Positions 45,101 to 60,100 of a stretch of 64,000 nucleotides of DNA are shown here, piece by piece. Position 1 is the stretch's first letter. Each line of letters starts with the position of its first letter. The notes under the pieces are model-generated. The model did not search any database. It was not told the DNA's origin and saw only the letters and a list, made by a program, of their open reading frames with translations. Source of the stretch: Homalodisca vitripennis (Eukaryota > Arthropoda > Insecta > Hemiptera > Cicadellidae); assembly GCF_021130785.1 (NCBI RefSeq), contig NC_060213.1:111949501-112013500 (forward strand), in the 5' to 3' direction. A program made the position numbers and the translations under genes.

Positions 45101-48100
45101 TTTTCAAAGGAGTATTTCTTAACCATAGTATCAGATACTTTGGTTAGCATTTCAGCCTCAGGAAAATTTTCCAATATCTTCATGTGGCCTTCTAAGGAGG
45201 TAGCATTTATTACCTTTGTTCCTAGAAGCTTCATTGCGCTCATCGCAGCTGTTCTCATCACCTCCTGGCCAAGAGGAGTGTAACCCAGGACCGCTTCCAT
45301 TGCTAGTGTTGGGCAGGAACTCATTGCTCCCGTGATGCTTAAGCAAGCTAACCTTTGAAGACTCTGTAGCCTTTTTTCAGCTGTTGTTTGTTCGACCTTC
45401 GGCCACCACACTAAGGCAGCATACATGTGACCATTGGTTTTACTATGGTTTCGTAAATCCAATATATCATTTTGGGTTTAAGTCCCATTTAAATCCAAAG
45501 AGTCTCTTACATCACAAATATATTACCTGTAGTACCAAAGTTACAGATACTAGGCTCTATCTCAAGGGAAAGTTTTTTTAACCAGAAGTACAGGTAGCCT
45601 AGGCACTGAAGAAGCCCGCTTTGATGGTCAGGGGCATTTCCGATAGGTAGCCTACTTTCTAGACCTCAGATTGTGTCTCAGATCATCAACTCTTCTGATG
45701 TCAGATTATATTGGATGAACTGGCTTGTGTTCTGAGGTTGGGAAAGTACCGATCGAAAATGCCTCTGGCCATCAGTACAGGTTTACATGGCGTTTTTGGA
45801 CCACTCCGTGCTCTGGACCAAGGAAGAATAACATCCCTTGAGGTAGTACCTAAGTTCAATCTCAGGTCGTGTGAGTGCTCATTAACTACTTAATATGAGG
45901 CATGTTTTTAAAGTAAGTACCATTTTTAAATTAAGCCGCCGCAGCGCTGCAGTTGCCGTTTAGCGCATGCGCGTAGTGTAGCTACATCAGTTGGGAAGCC
46001 ACATATGCCATTATGACGCCGTTTGATCGAGTCTTCGATTGTTTACATGATTTTAAAATGCCGCAGACTATCGAGAATCCCGCCGACTGTGACGTGCATG
46101 CTGTGATTTATTTTCTCTGTGCTAAAGGCTTAAAAGCAATTTACATTCATCGTCAAATCAGTGAAGTTTAAATGGTGAAAACATTATGAGTGAAGGAGTG
46201 GTGCGGAAATGGGTTAGGGCCTTCAAAGATGGCCGCACAAATGTTCATGATGAGGAACGAAGTGGGCGACCTTCAGTCATTACCGATGATCTTATTCAAA
46301 AAGTAGACTGTAAAGTGAAAGAGAACAGATGGTTCACAATTTCGTCATTGGCTAAAAAATTTCCTGCTGTACCAAGAAGCGTTCTCTACGAAATTGTATC
46401 CGAACGTTTAAATTATCGGAAACTGTGTTCACGGTGGCTACTGAAATTGTTGAATGATGAGCACAAAACCAAACGATTGGGCAGTGCATTGAGCTTTCTC
46501 GAGCGTTACAGTAACGAGGGCGATGATTTTTTTAAGCCATATCGTTATAGGTGATGAAACGTGGGTAGCCTACTTACACCAGACTCAAAACAACAGTCAA
46601 TGGAATGGCGGCATTCAACATCCCCTAGGAAAGTCAAATTCATGCAAACAATTTCTGCTCAGAAAAATCATTTGCACTGTATTTTGGGACTGACTGTGTA
46701 TGTTGTTGGTCAATTTTCTGACTCGCGGTGAAACGATTAATGCAGCCGCGTACTGTGAAACTTTAAAAAAAATTACGCTGCACAATTCAAAACAAAAGGA
46801 GTAGCATGCTGAGTGCAGGCGTTGTTTTGCTCCACGATATTGCTCATCCACATTCAGCAAATAGAACGCAAGAGCTCATCACTTCATTTGGCTGGGAACA
46901 ATTGGACCATCCTCCATACAGTCCCGATCTAGTGCCTAGCGACTACCATTTGTTTCTGCACTGAAGACGCATTTGGCTGGGAAGCGTCATTCCAATGATA
47001 AAGAAGTAAAAACGTCTGTGTAACAGTGGTTGTCCAGTCTGGCGGCAAGCTTCTTTGACGACGGCATACAAAAGCTGGATCCAAGATACGACAAGTGCCT
47101 TAATAATAATGGAAATTATGTTGAGAAGTAGAGGAAAGAATGCTCTTTCAGGTAAATAAAGTTTTGTTGGAAAAATTTACTTATTGATTTTTTTATATCA
47201 AAACGGTAATTACTTTAAAAACATGCCATCGTATTTATAATACCTACATATGTATTTACGTACTTACATGGCCTAATGACATATAGTAGATAGAGTCAGA
47301 GTGACATCCTTTTCAAAAACACCACTTCATTTTGGGCACCACTTCATTTTGGGAGGATAGAAACAAGAAGCGATTGTCATAATGACATATAATTTTTACA
47401 TTCTAATAATGTAGTTTTGTAGGTCCCCGGTAAGAAAAGCTCTTTCAAAGTATATAAAAGCTATAACAGTGTTAGACCCTGGTAATCATGGTGATGTAAC
47501 TTATTAATACATTAGTGGCCATCGGGTATTACTAAAGTATCCTCTAACTTATTAATTTTATTTAAAAGTGTGAAATGAACAGTCAGAGTGGCAAAAGACA
47601 TGTCTTGTATGGTATCATTGGTTTTGGTTTTATGGGGTGCAGCTCACAATAATTATTATTTAAATAATTGAGATGGAAATGTCATTTTGTGGTTATATTT
47701 CTGAACTGTGCTTCTTGTTATCTATGATTTTTAGTGTTATATGTGGCCAATAGCTTATCTGAGTGTTCTGTGGTCAGAACAGCATAGTAGAGCACCAGTA
47801 AACCATCTGGTGCAGTAGCCTTTATTTCCATGAATTACTGTGGTGTCCATTATTCTTATTGTGCTATATTACCTCTGATACCGTCAATTAGTTTTGAACT
47901 TTATTTGAGTGAATTATGTGAGCTGTAAATATTTTATTAAATTAATATATTCTGTTTTAATTGGTCATCGTGTTTTCTCAGAGTCAGAATATGAGTTCGC
48001 AATGTAATTGTGTAATTTTTTGTAACCAAGAAACGATACTTTTATGTTATCGGAAGTTATCTTGTGGTTTGTATATAAAGTACTTTTATCGCTACCTATA

Positions 48101-51100
48101 GAGATAGTGAATTAGTGTTGGTGAAAAAAACGTGTACAACGAGAAGTGTACATTTTGGAGACCCAATAAAAGAAAGACTATTTTGAAGGAACTGTACGTT
48201 CCAATGCATCCCATAAATTGAAACCTAAAGGGATTATTTTATATGGTTAATATATTTTTGTAGAAATCCGTTTCTATGGTCTATGGTAGTAAAATCAGCA
48301 GTTCATGCAATTATGTTTGCAATTTGTAACCATCATTTTTGTTTTCTAGAAAACATAGAAAAATATTTTATATTAGTATATTCTATATCATATATTTAAA
48401 TATGCTATATGAACCTAAACATAGTATGTAACTAGATAATATTTGGAATATTAGATTATTAGAGACAACTTTAGTACAAAACATTTTGTTGTGTGCTCTA
48501 ACCCCTCCTTGAACAAAAAAACACAAATGTTTAACAACTTTTAAGTGTACATTTTTATTTGTACTATCTCTTTACACTATTTTGTTCTACATATTTTTAT
48601 CAAACATTACATAAAAAAACATGTTTGTTTAGGATTAATATGTATTATTAATAATAACCATGTTAGTACTATGAGTTGAATTCGTGACGCAATAAGAGTG
48701 CTGCCAAAGTTATGTAAGTGAGCCTTGTTTGAGTAGAATCATAAGTGATCTATTGCCACACCCAAGACATCGAGTAAGATGGCTGTTTGGTCTAAGGTGC
48801 TACTCTCAGACATAAGTTGGTATTGGAGTCACGGGTATGATTCCTGCGCCTGACAGGAATTTTTGTGATCTGATGTACACTTATAAGAGTTACTGGTCTG
48901 TGCCAAAGCTGGTGGTAGGACCCACTTTAAATTAACATTAGTTAGCTTAAGTGTACCAGACCCGAATTACTCATTTTTAATTTTTAGTATTAAAAAATAA
49001 AAACTACTAATTTGTGTCATTTTATGTTTTGAAAGTTATTTATTATTAAATAATAACCATAATATTAGCTTTTAAGGTTTAGAAAACCATTAAAACCATA
49101 TATCTACCAATTTAGAAAAATTACCAGCAGTTAGAGCATTTAAAACTTGTAACAGTAAGGTTACAAATAACCAAAATTAGCATGTCACTACAGGACATTA
49201 GAATACCACTTCAAGAGTTAATGGGCATCCACTATGTTGCAAAATCTTCAAATTTTAAAAATCATTATATATTATGTGTGGTCAGTTTTGAATTAAACAT
49301 TTTTTTAATGAAAGTAAAATATATTTAAACTGATGTGACTATAATATAATGAGTTGAATGTTATATACACAAAAGAGTAAATAGTTTCTTACTTGATTTA
49401 GTGGGCAGTTGTAAAAAACAAACAAACATCTTTAAAAATGTAGTCTGTTCCTGCTTATTTGGGTAAAGTAATGTAACGCATGAGTTAACAAACTTGACTG
49501 TGTAAACAGATCGTATCAAAGGGCTGTGACATATCAAAGTCTGGAACCACAACAAACAAGTAGTACATCAACTGGAAACATCAAACAACAACTTCTACAC
49601 AACACAAACAAGACATCATGTCATAGTAACTACTGAGAACAGACTCAGCTATAACAAGTCTGTTGAGAATGGTTACTAGTTAAAAACATGATTGTGGAAA
49701 ATCCAACTCTCTCAAAATTATATTGTGACAAATTTCATTCTAGTAAAAATTGTATTTTCCGTTTAGTGACAGGTTTTTTTGTAACTAGTTCTTTATTTTA
49801 CCTTGATTAGCCAAAAGTGCTTAATTTTAAACAATATATATTGATTAATCATCCTACTGGCAGTGGACTAATTTTATGTCGTTGTACTCGTATCTCTGAT
49901 TCTATGATGTATGTAACAATCAAATAAGGCTTTAACCCTGACGTAGGTGATATGTACGTGTTCCTAATAAACTAAATAACCCAATAAGGTACTGAAGCTT
50001 CAGACAAATCTAATCACTTGACTTAAAAAAATTTATAAAGCAGTTTACATAGATAGCGCCAACAACAATATTGTGAGAATGATAATAAATTAAACTTCCT
50101 GTATTCCCAAGTATCGTACTTAAGAGAATTTTTTGTGAGTATGAAATTTACATAACTGAAAAGGGCAGCTCTTTCTAAATACGTGATTTTTTATAAAAGT
50201 TTATGCTTTATTTTAAACATGCAAAAAATTGGAGTACTTTGGAATTATGTCAAGGCCACTCTGCCCCTATCTACTACTTGTTATTATGTTATTATTGGAT
50301 GATCTGGGACATGATCTCTGTGGTCAGGAAAATGTCGATCGTAAATGCCCGTGGCCATCAATGTGGGCTTCAGTTGGTGCCTTCCTATAGCCTATAATAA
50401 ATAGTAGATAGGGAGAGAGTGTCCTCCTGATAATGCCAAAGTATAAAAACTGAAAAAAATATATAAAAACTAGTTGCCTAATGACGGCATGCTTGTTTCT
50501 TTATAGTGACAAGTAACTCAAATCTAGTAGTTTATGTTTCGACAGTTAAACACTGCTTGGATATACATTTTTAGGGTGAAACTAATACGAGGGTCGTCCA
50601 CAAAGTAACCTCCGTTTTGAAATAAAAAATAAACCAGTTGAGATACAAAAAGTTTATTATATAAATGTTCAAACTATAGCTTTTCTCTACTTTTCTACAT
50701 ATTCACCATACAAATTCAAGCACTTATCATATCTTTTAACAGTTTTTGAAATTCCGTCTTTAAAAAAATCTGCCGCCTGAGAACGTAGCCAACCTGTTAC
50801 AGCGTTTTGAAGCTCTTCAGCAAACCTCTGAGATGCAAGCCACCGCTTCATATACGGGAAAAGATAGAAATCACTGGGAGCCAGGTCCGGGCTGTAGGGG
50901 GGGGGGGGTCAAAAACGTCCCATTTGAACTTTTCCAAAAGTTCTGTTGTTCTATGAGCTGTATGAAGGCAGGCTTTGTCATGGACAAACACAACACCAGA
51001 TGTCAGAAGACCATGACGCTTGTTTTGAATCGCTCGTCGTAGCCATTTTAAGGTTTCATAGTAAAAGGTTTCAGGAAAATGATCCAAAAGTTCCGAGATT

Positions 51101-54100
51101 GTGAAGCGACGGTTCTTGCGAATTTTCTCATCCACTTTGTTCACCAAGTCATCACTGACGAGAGATGGCCTACCACTCCGGTCTTCATCGTGAACGTTCG
51201 TTCTTCCATTAAAAAAAAAAAACGAACCCATTGATGGACTACACCTTCCCTCATAATGTTTGGGCCATACACCGCACTCAATTCACGATGAATTTCAGCT
51301 GCTGTGTAACTTTTCGACCACAGAAATCTTATTACACCACGTACTTCACACTTGGCGGGATTTTCTATCATGGGGCTCATGTTTTTACGTTGTAACAAAA
51401 GAACGCGCAATCGCACGATGCTCTCCCTTGCACAGCTAGAAGCGTACTGAACGGCTGCGCACACCGATATGAGAATGGCTGCGCTACCCCCACTACTTAT
51501 CGCGCCACGCCCAAACGCCGGTTACTTTATGGACGACCCTCGTACATTTTGAAACTACAAGAATTAAAATTTTGATTTAGCAGTCTTGGAGCGTTTTACA
51601 TTTGAATACTATGTATTCAGTCATACAAATTCATTTGCAACGTCTGCAATTATTTTGTTATCTGTTGTCATTATTATTTTTTCAATACACAAGGCATATT
51701 CAGAGAGCAAGTACTGTTTCACTGTACCGCCAATGCAACACTGCAGTCGGCGTACCGCGCAATGATCTTCCTTGATCACTGGCTCTCAACTAACATCATT
51801 TTGGTTGCTCTTTGTTGTTTTCTCTGATTTTGGTGAACTTTTATATGTTTAAGACAATTATTAATCCCGCCGAATGTGAGATTTGTTCTGTAATCTGAAT
51901 TTTCAATGCAAAAAACCGTGAAACTGGCTAAAATTTACCTTAAAATTAAAAACATTTACTGTGGACGTGATAAGTGATGGGTTGCTGAGGCGGTGGGAGT
52001 TCAATGATGAGGCTCGGAGTCATTGTCTTTCTGTTGTCAACAATGATCTGAAAAGGAAAATTGATAAAAAGAATCCGTGAAGCTAGACGGCTCACAATAA
52101 CGACGCTTTAAAATGAATTTTCGCAAATTTCAGGAACTATTTTGTATGAAATTGTTATAGACCGCCTAGGTTATCACAAGGTGTGGTTCTGGTAGGTTAA
52201 AAAAAGCTCACCGATGTTCAAAAAACCAAGTGACTTGTAGTGCACAAAAGCAGTTTGATCACCCGTTGTAGAGCCCGTCGTCAGACTGCCACTTGTTCCT
52301 GCACATTGAAACACGAGCTCGGGGGCTAGCGCTTTTAATGCGGCATGAGTAGAAAAATGTTGAGAAATCGTGGCTACCGTTACCGATGGGAAGTTTCTAT
52401 GCAGAAGGAATTGAAAAGCTGGTCATCCGCTACAAGTGTTTTAACATTGGTGGAAACTATGTTTTACTACTATTTTTTTCCAGAACAGTACTTACTTTTT
52501 GAATACATCAAGTATATTTTTTAGAACACTGTATTATAATTTTCTTTGTTTTTTTATGTTATTTTCACCTAAAAGCAATAATGGGTCTCAATAGGATTCA
52601 AATTCTGTATCAGATTTTAATAATTATTTATTAGTTGTATTTACTTATGATTTCAAATTAGTTACTCTAGTTTTAGTTATTTATATATTGTTAACCCTAT
52701 AAGTAGTATCTATCTGATTTTCAGTGATTTTTTGTTGTATGTGAGGTGAAAGATGTTGTTTTTGCGATGATCATGTACTTTTCTCAACTTATGATTTAAG
52801 GTTTATAAATAAATTTGATCCAAATATAGCATATATCAATAGAAAGGACGAGATTCTGTACTTTCATTTTCATATATAAAGCATAATTATCCATTCTTTA
52901 TTTGTCTACGAATAATAGTAAAAGAAAAGGTACATAATAATTTGTAAAATTGATGATTCACTGAAGTTACATTTTAAAACTTTTTTATATCTTGGATTTA
53001 ATTAGAAAAAATGGGTTGCTATTTTTTATGGCCATTTGATTTTGATGTTTTAAAAACCAGGAATTTTTCTTTTTAAATCGAGTATTAGAAAAATGTTCTA
53101 AAAATGTTTTTGTGATTATATTTACATTACAAAATCTATATTATAAATATTTCTGTTTCAGTCGCACACGATTCTACTGATCCAACCTGGCATAAAGCCT
53201 GAGACCCGCACATATTCCGATTATGATTCGGTCAACGAGTGTATGGAAGGTTAGTATTTAAAGAATTTAGCTATAAAATAAACCATGTAATATTTTGTAT
53301 GACTGTTGAATTTTTTTTATATTGATATATGCTTATAATAATCCTGAAATATAAATGTGTACTTACAAAATTATGTCACATATCCCAGAGTAATAATTTT
53401 TCCACTTAAAAATTATGAAAACTAGCCTTTGTTAAATTTTGTATTTTACTTACAACTGCGTTTTTACAGTCTGAAAGTGGTTTAAGTAGTATTTTAACAC
53501 AAAATTAGATTAAGAATGATGTAAACACTTGGATTTTACATAGCAACAAGCATAATTTATTGTTCTACATACAGATAGTTGTTTAGTTGCTTCAACTGAT
53601 TCCACAATGCACATTAATATATGTACGTGTAATGTATTTCATTCCTAAATATTAAACATAGTAACAGTTTTAACACCATATGTGTAAATGCCATTAGAGT
53701 CAGTAATAATCTGTTGAGTGAAAGTGAAACAAACACGAATAATGATGTTCTTCGCATTTTTCTGTTTTAAATGCATAATAAAATTCAAAATACAAATCTA
53801 AAGTATACAAATAACAGCTGAGAAAGAGCCACAATGTTTTTAGCTCCTGACATCAGGCTAACCAACCAGTTTTATTATTTTGTTCTAGATGAAGTAATGG
53901 CTGTTTAAATAAAAGAATTTTGGCTGATATAGTACTAAAGCAATTCTATAATATTATAATTATTTTCAATAGAAATAATATTAGGCTATCAACAGGATTT
54001 ATGTCTCATTACTTTCAAACAGTTACTTGCAACTATTTAGAAAATTGTAGAATTGTATTGTATTGTGCTAGTAGTTTTTTAAATCAAATCAAATCAAATC

Positions 54101-57100
54101 ATTTATTGTCAGGACCACTACAATAGTGTATAACAACGTCAACAAGTTATAACATGTGAAACTAGTTAAAGAAGCATACTATTACTAGCATTGTAAAATT
54201 CATTTACACTATATACACTTCTTAAGCAACATGTTTTTATGGAGGTTTCAAACCTAGGTCTAGATAATATTTTTATATGTTTCAGGTAAAGCATTGTACA
54301 ATTTGATTCCCAGATACCTAAAGCTACTTTGCGTGCTTGTGTATTTACACTTCATCAGCAACAGATCATTCCTATTTCTCGTAAAATAGTTATGGTTATC
54401 ACTAAGGCTAACAAGGTCATTCAAGTTATCTTTAACATACATCAAAACACTTATTACATAAACGGATGGCAGGGTTAAAATATTAAACTTTGCAAACCAA
54501 GCTTTACAGTGATCTCTGTTAGATACACCGGCAATCAATCTAACAGCCCTTTTTTGCAGAATAAAAAGTTTTGTTGCATACTGTGTATTGCCCCATAAGG
54601 TGATTCCATAAGTGATAAAGCTATGAACATAAGCATAGTATACAAACAATAAATAATCAGTTGAAATTGTGCCCTTTAATGCCCTAATTAAGAAAACACC
54701 TTTAGCAGCTCGAGAGGCTATATAGTTTATTATGATCATGCCACTTGAGATTCGACTGAACATATATTCCAAGAAACTTAATACTATTTACACTACTTTT
54801 ACTGTACAAATTAAGAGGTAGGTCCTGAACTTTTCCAATATTTATGCAAAGTTTATTTGCAGAACACCAATCCAAGACAGTAGAATTCTTATCGCTAAGT
54901 TTATTTACATTGTCCAAGGCTGATTCAGTACTAACCAACAGCCCCAAGTCATCTGCAAAGAGATAAGTATTTACACAGCTGTCATTTAGATTTCCTGGGA
55001 GATCATTAATATAAAGAATAAATAATGTTGGGCCCCAGTATTGAGCCTTGCGGCACTCCAAAGTTAACAGGTTTAGTTACTGAATATGAGCCATTTAAAT
55101 ATACACATTGTGACCTATTTGTCAGATAAGAGTTAAAAAAAATCTAAACTAATTGATTAAAACCATAAAATTTCAATTTTATTGACTAGAATACTATGTT
55201 CAACAGTATCAAAGGCCCTTGAAAGGTCATAACTTCTAAAATTAACAACATTTTTTTTGTTCAAGGCCATCAAAACAAGCACTTACAAGAGCCTATACCG
55301 CTTTTATGGTACTGCGATTTAGAACGGAAACCAAACTGACAGTCACTGAATAACTTATTTGACTCTAAATAAGCCACAATCTGCCCATGTACCAACCGCT
55401 CAAAGACCTTCGACACAGCTGGAATAATAGAAATAGGTCTATAGTTGCAATGCTTGTCCATAGGACCTTTCTTATGAACAGGAATAACCTTACTAATCTT
55501 AAATATATCAGGATAAGTTCCACTATTAATACATTCATTAAACAAGTAAAGTCAAGACCTCACAAATATGTTCGGCAGCAGCTTTTAGTACATGTGCATT
55601 GATACCAAAAACATCCAAACATGTGCTATTGCTTAGGCTAAGAATAGCTCCATTAGGTTTCCTCCACCTTAATTTCCTTCAAACTAAAGTTAAAATTTAT
55701 AGTCTCTGAGTTACAGGACTTGTCAAGATAATAAAAATAATCATAGGTACTATTACCAATGTTTTTACAAGTATCTTCCACAGAAGAGACAAAAAAAATC
55801 ATTAAAAGTGTCAGGACTGAGAAAATGAGACTTGGGAACTGGCCTGCTGTTGACTTTGGCTGACTTTTTTATTATGCCCCAAGCAGCTTTGCTTTTATTT
55901 TTGGATCTATCTATTACACTATTGTTATGACAAAGTTTAGCTCTGTTTATCTCACGTTTGTACACTGCTTTGAGACTTCTATATTTTGCCATTACATCCT
56001 TCTTATCCTTAATTGTATTTTTGAGTAATAAAATATAACCTATCCGCTCAGACTTAAGTTTAACAAGACCATCATGATACCATCTAGTACATGAACTTTT
56101 AGCTTTTAATTTTAATTTTTTAATTGGAGCAGCACAATTTAAGGCCCATAAAAAAGGTCAAGAAACATTTTAAACTTTACATTGATACTTAAATTAAGGC
56201 TATATACATCTAACCAGTTAATTTGGCTAAGATAATGCACAAAAAAGGATACCCCAGACAAGCTCAAAAGGTCTAGTTAAGTGTTTTAATATGAGACTAC
56301 TTCCCGTCGATCCATCAGTCTCGATATCCGCAACAAAGAAGATGATGTTGTGATCAGAAGCAGGATTATGGAGCACCGACGATTGTCCTCTATCAGGATG
56401 TAGGGAAGTTAGTAGGTTATCAATGCAGCTACCCGCAGTTCCACAAGAGTTAGTATTTGGCCTCGTGATATCCGACACAGTCACATTCAATCCAAAACTA
56501 TCAATTAAGTTTAATAGTTCATGGGTCTCTTCATTGTCTGCCATAAAGTTTACATTGAAGTCCCCAACTACAATAATGTTCATTTTGATGCAGTATAAAA
56601 AAGCAAAAACATCATGCAACTTTTCATAAAAAGAGGCTAGACTACCAGCAGGAGATCTATAAACCGCAACAACAACCGTCTTTAACACAGGGAGCACAAC
56701 AGCTGCCAACTCACAAGTCATCTCCTCCGAGTAGCCAAGAACTTGGTCCAAGATGGAGAACTCGATACCTTGCTTGACACAAATAAGCACTCCACCGTGC
56801 AAGTGATGTTCCCTTGCAAAATAGCTTGCAACCCTATACTCTGGAATTACCAAATGCTGGACCTCAGAGGAGGCTAACCAATGCTCCGCAATGCACAAGA
56901 CATCAGAATTAAGTTGGTTATTCAATAATTCAATGCTACAGAGTTTATTAGTTAAACTACAAATATTCCAAAAAGCCAATTTAAAATTATAATTACACCC
57001 AATTATTGTATTTACATCACAGGATGTAACTTTCAGGTTAGGCCTATCAACACAAAGTTTAGTTACCATTGAATTGTTATTAGGCTTTTGCTCCAGAACA

Positions 57101-60100
57101 TCACCTAAAAGTGAAAGATCTATTTTATTGTATTTGCCCCTTGACTGGGATCCAAAAAAGAAGGTACTGAAGCACTTTTACGTGGGTACCTAAATCGACT
57201 CACATATGTTCCCATTGGCCAAAAGTCTGGGTCATAAACCTTGTCCCAGAGTGTCAGAGGAATCCCGATTTTAAAAGAACTGTAGCCAGGGTACCTGGTT
57301 TTTAATTTTGTTACTTCAAAATTACCACCTTCAGAACAGTCTTGCAAGTATTGCCTTAGATCCTCACACTCCATATCTTCAGAAAGTCTTGATACGAAAA
57401 TATGTCTGTTTTTTCAACAATTTTTAATTTATCACTGTTAACAGTAGCACTACCAGTCAAAAACATACATCTTTTACCCGTCCTAGGCCTACTCTGTCCC
57501 CCCGCCATTTTACGTTTTTTGTAATTAACCTCTACAAATAGGTTATTTGTATTATCCCTTCTTGGCTCAGACAGACAGACTTTCTTTAAAAGTCGAACAC
57601 AGTAAAGAAAGAATTTTCATTTGGTAAAGCTAATCTAACCTCATGTCACCCCAATGTGGATGTGAAATAAGTGTTAAAAAATTAACTTTTCAGTGGTTAA
57701 CAAACGTTGCATCAGCAACAATTACACTTACAAAGAGGTGTATTACTGGTCCATCGGCTATTTAACAGTGTTATCAAAAATCTGTGTTATATACTGTATT
57801 TGTGCTTCACTGAACTGAGTGTAATAATCAGTACCAGTAAAAGTTGCATATTCGTCTCTTCGTTCAGTGACTGAGACATAATAAATAACATCTGTGGTAG
57901 CAAAATAGAACTGCTCAGTCAGCACGAGCTCTTTTGAATAAGTACATTTTACGCTCAGTGCATTGGTGTAGTTTTTCATATAACCTTTATTATACTGCAA
58001 TTATTGTTCTGAAATTATTTTATATATATATTGTTTATAAAAAAATTTGAATAAAAGTTAAAAAAGTAAAATTTAAAATTGTTTTTCATATTGTATATAG
58101 TCACTAAAGTTTTAAAGTATGTTAACTGATAATAATTTTTTCAATAAAGTAAGATACAATGGTACAGATTATCTTTCAAAATTAATTTTAGAAAATTTAA
58201 AAAAATAAATTTGTAAATCTAGAAAAATTGCTTGAACAATTACAATTATAGTGGTTAACAGGAGGTTTAGTAATTAATGGTAAAAAGGTAGTTCTAGTTT
58301 ATAAGTATTTTTGTGCATATAGTTTTAATCCTGAAACTGGCAGTAATTTTTTCCTCGGGTGGGAGGCCATTTTTGAGTGTTTTTTACCACTATAATAAGC
58401 TATAAACCATACCCATTATATATCACCATTATTGTAGCTCCCAAATACTATCACTGCACTCCTAGTTGACCTAGGCTTACTAATTATAACATATCACATA
58501 TAAAACCATGAAATTACTAACAAAAACACTACATGTCGATTTTAAAATATGCGTAGTACTTATTTATAAATAATTAGCACTATCTCTTGAAATAAATATC
58601 GTTTGTAACTAAATCTAATGATCAAAAACAGACAGACACCTGCTTCAAAATGGCTAAATGACGATCGTTTGGAAAGTTTATGACGTCACTGTGACATCAC
58701 TGTTGCTAAAACAGCAAAACAAATTCACCTTTGAAATTAATCTTCAATCAGTCATTCTTTCTCTATGAATTGGTATACAATTAGTGGTAGTGTTGACTTA
58801 TGTACTGTATGAATTGTCAAAATGGGTGTGTGTCAGATCGACAATATAATGTCGATTACCACTTGAGAATCGATTCAGATCGACATTATAATGCTGATTG
58901 CTAGTTGCAGGGTTAAAATTAATACATTTATGACCAATTATAGCTCACAACTATCTGGTTGTGGATTACAACGTTTAGCATACAGTTTAGTTCATTTCAC
59001 TTTCATGCATTATTATTGTCATGACATTAAAGTTGCATAAATAATTATTTTTTTTAACTAAAAAAGATATTTTATTCAAAGAACAAATTGGTTGTTTGAA
59101 AAAAAGTATGTTCACCTCATGAATCCGATGATTTTTTAAATTTAAAATTTCATATTAATCATCCTATTTTATTTTTAGATAGGACCTGAAGAAAGCACAT
59201 CTACTCAGGAGATGTATTACAACTAAAATTGCAGGATGATTGTTTAATGTTTTATCACTGCTTCAGGTGTTTGTAAGATCTACGAGGAGCACCTGAAGAG
59301 ACAGAAGAACCCCAACACTCCCTCCATAACGTACGATATCAGTCAACTCTTTGACTTCATCGACCAGCTCACCGACCTGTCCTGCCTAGTGTAAGTCAGA
59401 TTACAGTTCCTATAAATATAAGAAATAACAATCTGGAGAAGTCTTCTCAGTAAATTTGAACCCCTTTGATGATTTCTTCTCCCACCCCACGATTTACTCT
59501 TAAACCTGATCTGTAATTCTTATAGAATTTGTGTAATCCAAACTGTAAAAAAGCTCTTACTGTCAGAAGTTGGCTAGGTGTTGTTGGCCACAAACACATC
59601 CTGATGAAAGAGCTCAGTGGTTTAGGCTCATAAGTGGATCTCTCTAGGAGTTGTGTTTGTTGGTGAGGGGGTGGTGATTGCTACAGGAGGATGCTCATTT
59701 CTTAATTAGCATCATATTGAGTTTGTGTTCACACTTAATTGGTTAAGAATGTTGTTGCACTATTCATTAACCTTGCTGCTACTTCCCCTTTAACAAATCT
59801 ATTTTTGACTATATTTTGAATTTAAGCAGTATTGGTAAACTAAGTGAAAATTTTGCTATTGCTAAAAATTTGCCGGTAAAATCCACCTTTATTTAGAGCA
59901 AGATTTATAATAGCATTTATTTAAAGCAACTGTAAATCTAGGATTGGTTTCTCGGGTTTTTCAAATAAAAACATATGTAATATTATGTAGGTATCCTTTT
60001 TAAGATTTTTTTTTTTTTTGTTTTTTTTTTGTTTTTTTTTTTTTTTGTTCTCCTAGGACAAGAAGCTTATAAATTGCACTTAGTCCTGTAAGGACCTTTG

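Larger units (their letters stand above)
44031..47311. mobile_element. Possible host MITE split by a LINE and a mariner
   Basis: AGGCCACTCAGTCTCTATCC at 44038 and (inverted) GTAGATAGAGTCAGAGTGAC near 47285 match the ends of the small element at 50251-50433. Internal blocks also correspond (CCGATCGAAAATGCC near 45750 with GTCGATCGTAAATGCC near 50335). The LINE at 44121-45470 and the mariner at 45896-47231 would then be nested insertions. Confidence 0.4.

Noticed and set aside
48778..48853. Functional tRNA gene
   Set aside because: Acceptor stem does not pair and the anticodon arm is not well formed; SINE or decayed tRNA is likelier.
57758..58000. 80-codon minus-strand open frame
   Set aside because: No family resemblance; it lies in e(r) intron 2 next to a LINE. 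Could be part of an unknown repeat.
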